DNA from: Bacillota bacterium
Lineage (GTDB): Bacteria > Bacillota > DSM-12270 > Thermacetogeniales > Thermacetogeniaceae
Length of the DNA: 8,165 bases
Direction of reading: 5' to 3'
Assembly: GCA_030627585.1 (NCBI GenBank)
Contig: DAOURU010000038.1
Span: forward strand, 1 to 8,165
Shown: in pieces, positions 6,418 to 8,165 of the stretch
How the letters are laid out: the number at the start of each line of letters is the position of its first letter
How positions within the stretch are numbered: position 1 is the first letter of the stretch
Position numbers and translations under genes: made by a program
The notes under the pieces: generated by a model
What the model was told of the DNA's origin: nothing
Database searches by the model: none
Seen by the model: only the letters and a program-made list of their open reading frames with translations

Positions 6418-6548
6418 GCTGAGCGAATTCGTGTGCTGCCTGGGTTTCAGGCTTTTATGCCGCGGAGTGAAGTGAGGGGTGGGGCGGGGGGTACAGAGTA
6501 ACCCGCGTATGAACCTGCGGTCTATTCCCGCGGTTAAAATACCAGATT

Positions 6549-7526
6549 TTAGGTTACGTAAAGATCTCTGTATTTTTCTTCCTCCTCAGCAAGGCGCTTC
6601 ATTTTTTCTGAGTTTAGATTCTCTGCGTTGATTCTTGCTCCCGCATTGAATTTTAAAGCACTAAAAAGCATCCCAGCGGGACTCCGGATCTTTTCTCCCC
6701 GCCGTACTTTCGATGAAGCACTCTCCGCCGCCAGGTCAACTGCTTTTTTCGCTCTTTCGAGGCTGCCAGCGGCGACTAAGAAATCACGGGCACAGTCCAC
6801 CGAAACTTCGAAGCCTTTAGCCGAAGTATAATTCATTATCTCTTCGACCGCTTGACTCTCAACAACAACGTTTTTCAATTCTGGTTCATCTGCACTACTA
6901 CTACGACCAAACCCAAGATATTGTTGTTGTTGTTGATGTTGATCCCTGATCTCTTTATTAATATTAATCTCTGGTATTGCACCGAAATTTTCGTAACTTC
7001 GATTCGCGACTCTTTCGGTTCCATCCATAAATTTTGAGGATCGAAACTCAAAATTTGCGGTTGGGCAACCACGCGGTTTTCCGAGTCCACTGGACTCTTC
7101 CTTGACTACCCATCCATCCAGATGGTAGCCCAACTTTTCAAGATCGTTTGCCACTTGTACTGCGCTAAATCTATACTGTTTTGTCTCGTCCCATTTGTAT
7201 TCAGGGTTGCTTCGTTCACTGATCCAGCCACTTTCGACCAGCTTCCTCAACCTGGTTCGAATGGTGTTGGCGCTCAGGCTCATCATGGTCTCACAAGAGA
7301 ACTCTTCGGCGGTCTTGTGAATCCAGCCATGCAACAACGGCGCGTCGATCACTTTTCCCTCATTGACAGCCCGTTCTTTTTCTTCAGTCATAAACTTATC
7401 GAAGTCGTAGCTCCGTTTGGTCCAGTATTCGATCTGACTTAAAAGCACGGCGCTTACGTGATCGCCTGTAAGCAACACGTACTCTTCTTTGATGACCACT
7501 CTACGCAACGGTTTTGCCTGTTTCAC
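6549..7526 (-). CDS. Winged-helix phage/plasmid replication-type protein
   Basis: The protein has 325 residues from GTG at 7526, with GGAGG 11 bases upstream. A longer frame reaches TTG at 7607, but that part is the terminator hairpin. Residues 10-40 (EEYVLLTGDHVSAVLLSQIE) and 68-135 (GWIHKTAEEF, SLSANTIRTRLRKLVESGWI, NPEYKWDETKQYRF, DLEKLGYHLDGW) follow a family of winged-helix proteins found in Firmicute phages and integrated elements, usually in the replication module. The wing ends at about residue 125. A low-complexity linker (about 150-225) contains QHQQQQQ at 196-202. The C-terminal part (227-296) ends in IRSPAGMLFSALKFNA, like the 'v.nPaGwl..al' segment of replication initiators. It lies next to the tRNA scar, the place of rep in rep-xis-int elements. 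Binding an origin or loading the helicase is inference. The gene looks intact. Confidence 0.6.
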   Translation of the reverse strand: MKQAKPLRRVVIKEEYVLLTGDHVSAVLLSQIEYWTKRSYDFDKFMTEEKERAVNEGKVIDAPLLHGWIHKTAEEFSCETMMSLSANTIRTRLRKLVESGWISERSNPEYKWDETKQYRFSAVQVANDLEKLGYHLDGWVVKEESSGLGKPRGCPTANFEFRSSKFMDGTERVANRSYENFGAIPEININKEIRDQHQQQQQYLGFGRSSSADEPELKNVVVESQAVEEIMNYTSAKGFEVSVDCARDFLVAAGSLERAKKAVDLAAESASSKVRRGEKIRSPAGMLFSALKFNAGARINAENLNSEKMKRLAEEEEKYRDLYVT

Positions 7527-7537
7527 GGTGCGTTGTT

Positions 7538-7551
7538 CCTCCTTTTTGGAG
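7538..7551 (-). promoter_or_regulatory. CTCC-AAAAA-GGAG small hairpin hiding the ribosome site
   Basis: The GGAG of the ribosome site (minus strand 7542-7538) can pair with CTCC five bases upstream (7551-7548). The stem is short, so the effect would be mild, but it sits right after the terminator hairpin. Confidence 0.3.
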
Positions 7552-7582
7552 AAAATAAAAAACCGTGCTAGAAAAAGCACGG
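7552..7582 (-). terminator. Intrinsic terminator in the leader of the replication gene
   Basis: CCGTGCT pairs perfectly with AGCACGG (7582-7563) around a 6-base loop. TTTTTTATTTT follows on the minus strand (7562-7552). It is a textbook terminator, only 26 bases before the GTG start of the gene at 6549-7526. It either protects the element from outside transcription or acts as an attenuator for the gene. No antiterminator stem is obvious. Confidence 0.75.
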
Positions 7583-7610
7583 TTGCCACTAGAGTTATTG
7601 AGCCCAATTT

Positions 7611-7717
7611 GCTACTGTCATGCTACTGAAAAATCAAAAACAAGCAGGTATAAACGAATACAGGTAAGTATTTGCCCCCGGCTTAAAGTGTTGGTATTAC
7701 TGAAAAAAACGATACTG
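7611..7717. repeat. Short repeats between the replication gene and the tRNA scar
   Basis: GCTACTG occurs at 7611-7617 and 7622-7628, one helix turn apart. TACTG recurs at 7698-7702 and 7713-7717. CAGGTA occurs twice 16 bases apart within about 7645-7670. Such repeats fit iterons or integrase arm sites, but the copies are short and few. Confidence 0.3.
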
Positions 7718-7825
7718 TAAGAAATTAACAAACACTGGTCGACACGCTCCAGGCAGGACTTAAAATCCCGGGGGCCGGCAGGTCCGTGCGGGTTCAAGTC
7801 CCGCCCCCGGCACCAGTAATATCAA
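7691..7825. repeat. Inverted repeat flanking the tRNA fragment
   Basis: TTGGTATTACTG at 7691-7702 and CAGTAATATCAA at 7814-7825 are inverted copies with one mismatch over 12 bases. The second begins inside the terminal CCA of the tRNA fragment. The sequence GCCCCCGGC also occurs both at 7674-7682 and in the tRNA end at 7803-7811. Confidence 0.4.
7734..7815 (+). other. 3' part of a tRNA-Leu(UAA) gene, probable attachment-site scar
   Basis: Reading right, the sequence has a D-arm piece ACTGGTCGACACGC, an anticodon loop CTTAAAA (anticodon TAA at 7761-7763), a long variable arm GGGCC-GGCA-GGTCC typical of tRNA-Leu, a perfect T-arm GCGGG-TTCAAGT-CCCGC (7788-7804), the acceptor 3' strand CCCCGGC (7805-7811) and an encoded ACCA (7812-7815). 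The matching 5' acceptor strand GCCGGGG is absent; A/T-rich DNA stands in its place. The anticodon stem has an A-C mismatch, and about 5 extra bases (a CAGG duplication) lie before it, so this is not a working tRNA. An element that inserts into a tRNA 3' end leaves exactly such a fragment at its far end. An intact copy would be expected left of the window. Confidence 0.72.
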
Positions 7826-8165
7826 GGGTTGCGGGGCCTTGACAAGATTTGTAGTTGACGCTGTAACATCAAATTACTGCTATTTTGACAGCCATAAAGG
7901 TTGGCGTAAAGCACTGCGGGAATACCGCGGGCTCTTCCGCGACATCCCGCGAGAATCTTGGTGTGGCTCCTGTTGTTATTTTTCTTCCTTGGCGGAAGGA
8001 TTTTCTTTTCCTGAGTTTATCAATTGGCCCCGAATTCGGCCATTTTTGAAAGCGATTATAGAGCAGTGTTCCGCGGCTGGGGGAGTGCGTATTCACCCTG
8101 GCAGAGGACCGACGGGGGGTTTTCACGCCTTTGGCGCGGTCTAGTTGCAAGTGGAAGACTACCTA
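7816..8165. other. Right flank, no gene supported
   Basis: I see no protein family in any frame. There are small inverted repeats: CGCGGG/CCCGCG at about 7927-7950 and CTTCC/GGAAG near 7985-8000, followed by a T-rich stretch. There is also a possible weak plus-strand promoter, TTGACA (7839-7844), 17 bases, TGTAAC (7862-7867). If the tRNA reading is right, this is host chromosome next to the element. Confidence 0.35.

Noticed and set aside
5899..6501. 200-codon plus-strand frame
   Set aside because: It is opposite the stalk-domain gene, whose minus-strand product has clear family motifs. The plus-strand translation has none.
7527..7607. N-terminal extension of the replication protein (27 residues, hydrophobic) from TTG at 7607
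   Set aside because: It is encoded by the terminator hairpin and its U-run. The ribosome site at 7538-7542 serves the GTG at 7526.
7734..7815. A complete functional tRNA-Leu
   Set aside because: There is no 5' acceptor strand and no proper D-arm beginning, a mismatch sits in the anticodon stem, and about 5 bases are extra.
7839..8150. Open frames of about 100 codons on both strands in the right flank
   Set aside because: No family resemblance, no ribosome site, and both strands open over the same bases.
1..8165. CRISPR array, rRNA or group II intron
   Set aside because: No regularly spaced direct repeats, no conserved rRNA segments and no reverse transcriptase were seen.

Overview
The window looks like one chromosomal copy of a small, decaying integrative element in a Firmicute, most likely an anaerobic clostridial lineage of the Desulfotomaculum/Pelotomaculum kind. 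That placement is an inference. It rests on strong GGAGG ribosome sites, mixed AT-rich and GC-rich blocks, secreted proteins with a copper-amine-oxidase-type 'stalk' domain, a BrnT/BrnA pair and an IS1634-family insertion sequence. I did no database search.

Every gene I can support lies on the minus strand. From right to left, which is the direction of transcription, the layout is as follows. First comes possible host flank (about 7816-8165). Next is the 3' part of a tRNA-Leu(UAA) gene, lacking its 5' acceptor strand (7734-7815), which I read as an attachment-site scar. A leader with an intrinsic terminator (7552-7582) precedes a winged-helix replication-type protein (6549-7526). Two secreted-protein genes form one unit: a 5'-truncated stalk-domain gene (5731-6417) and a chimeric secreted protein with a lethal-factor-like HExxH domain (3923-5713). 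Then come a frameshifted excisionase-like HTH gene (3644-3831), a BrnT toxin and CopG/BrnA-type antitoxin operon with a clear promoter and operator (2992-3636), and a complete IS1634-type insertion with terminal inverted repeats and a 6-bp target duplication (1051-2960). A 630-bp stretch without a protein gene but rich in hairpins follows (about 411-1044). Last is the start of a tyrosine recombinase that runs off the left edge (1-395).

The order tRNA scar - rep - cargo - xis - int, with int pointing away from the scar, is what is expected of a small integrative element sitting in the 3' end of a tRNA-Leu gene. An intact tRNA-Leu would be expected just left of the window. Several parts look broken: xis has an apparent GA-repeat frameshift, int has its best ribosome site out of frame, the transposase has three frameshifts, the stalk gene has no signal peptide, and the peptidase looks like a fusion. 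The element is therefore probably fixed in place, with the toxin-antitoxin pair as its best-preserved module.

The least explained parts are the hairpin-rich segment at about 540-960, which includes a minus-strand terminator next to two hairpins with the same loop, and the terminator-containing leader of the replication gene.
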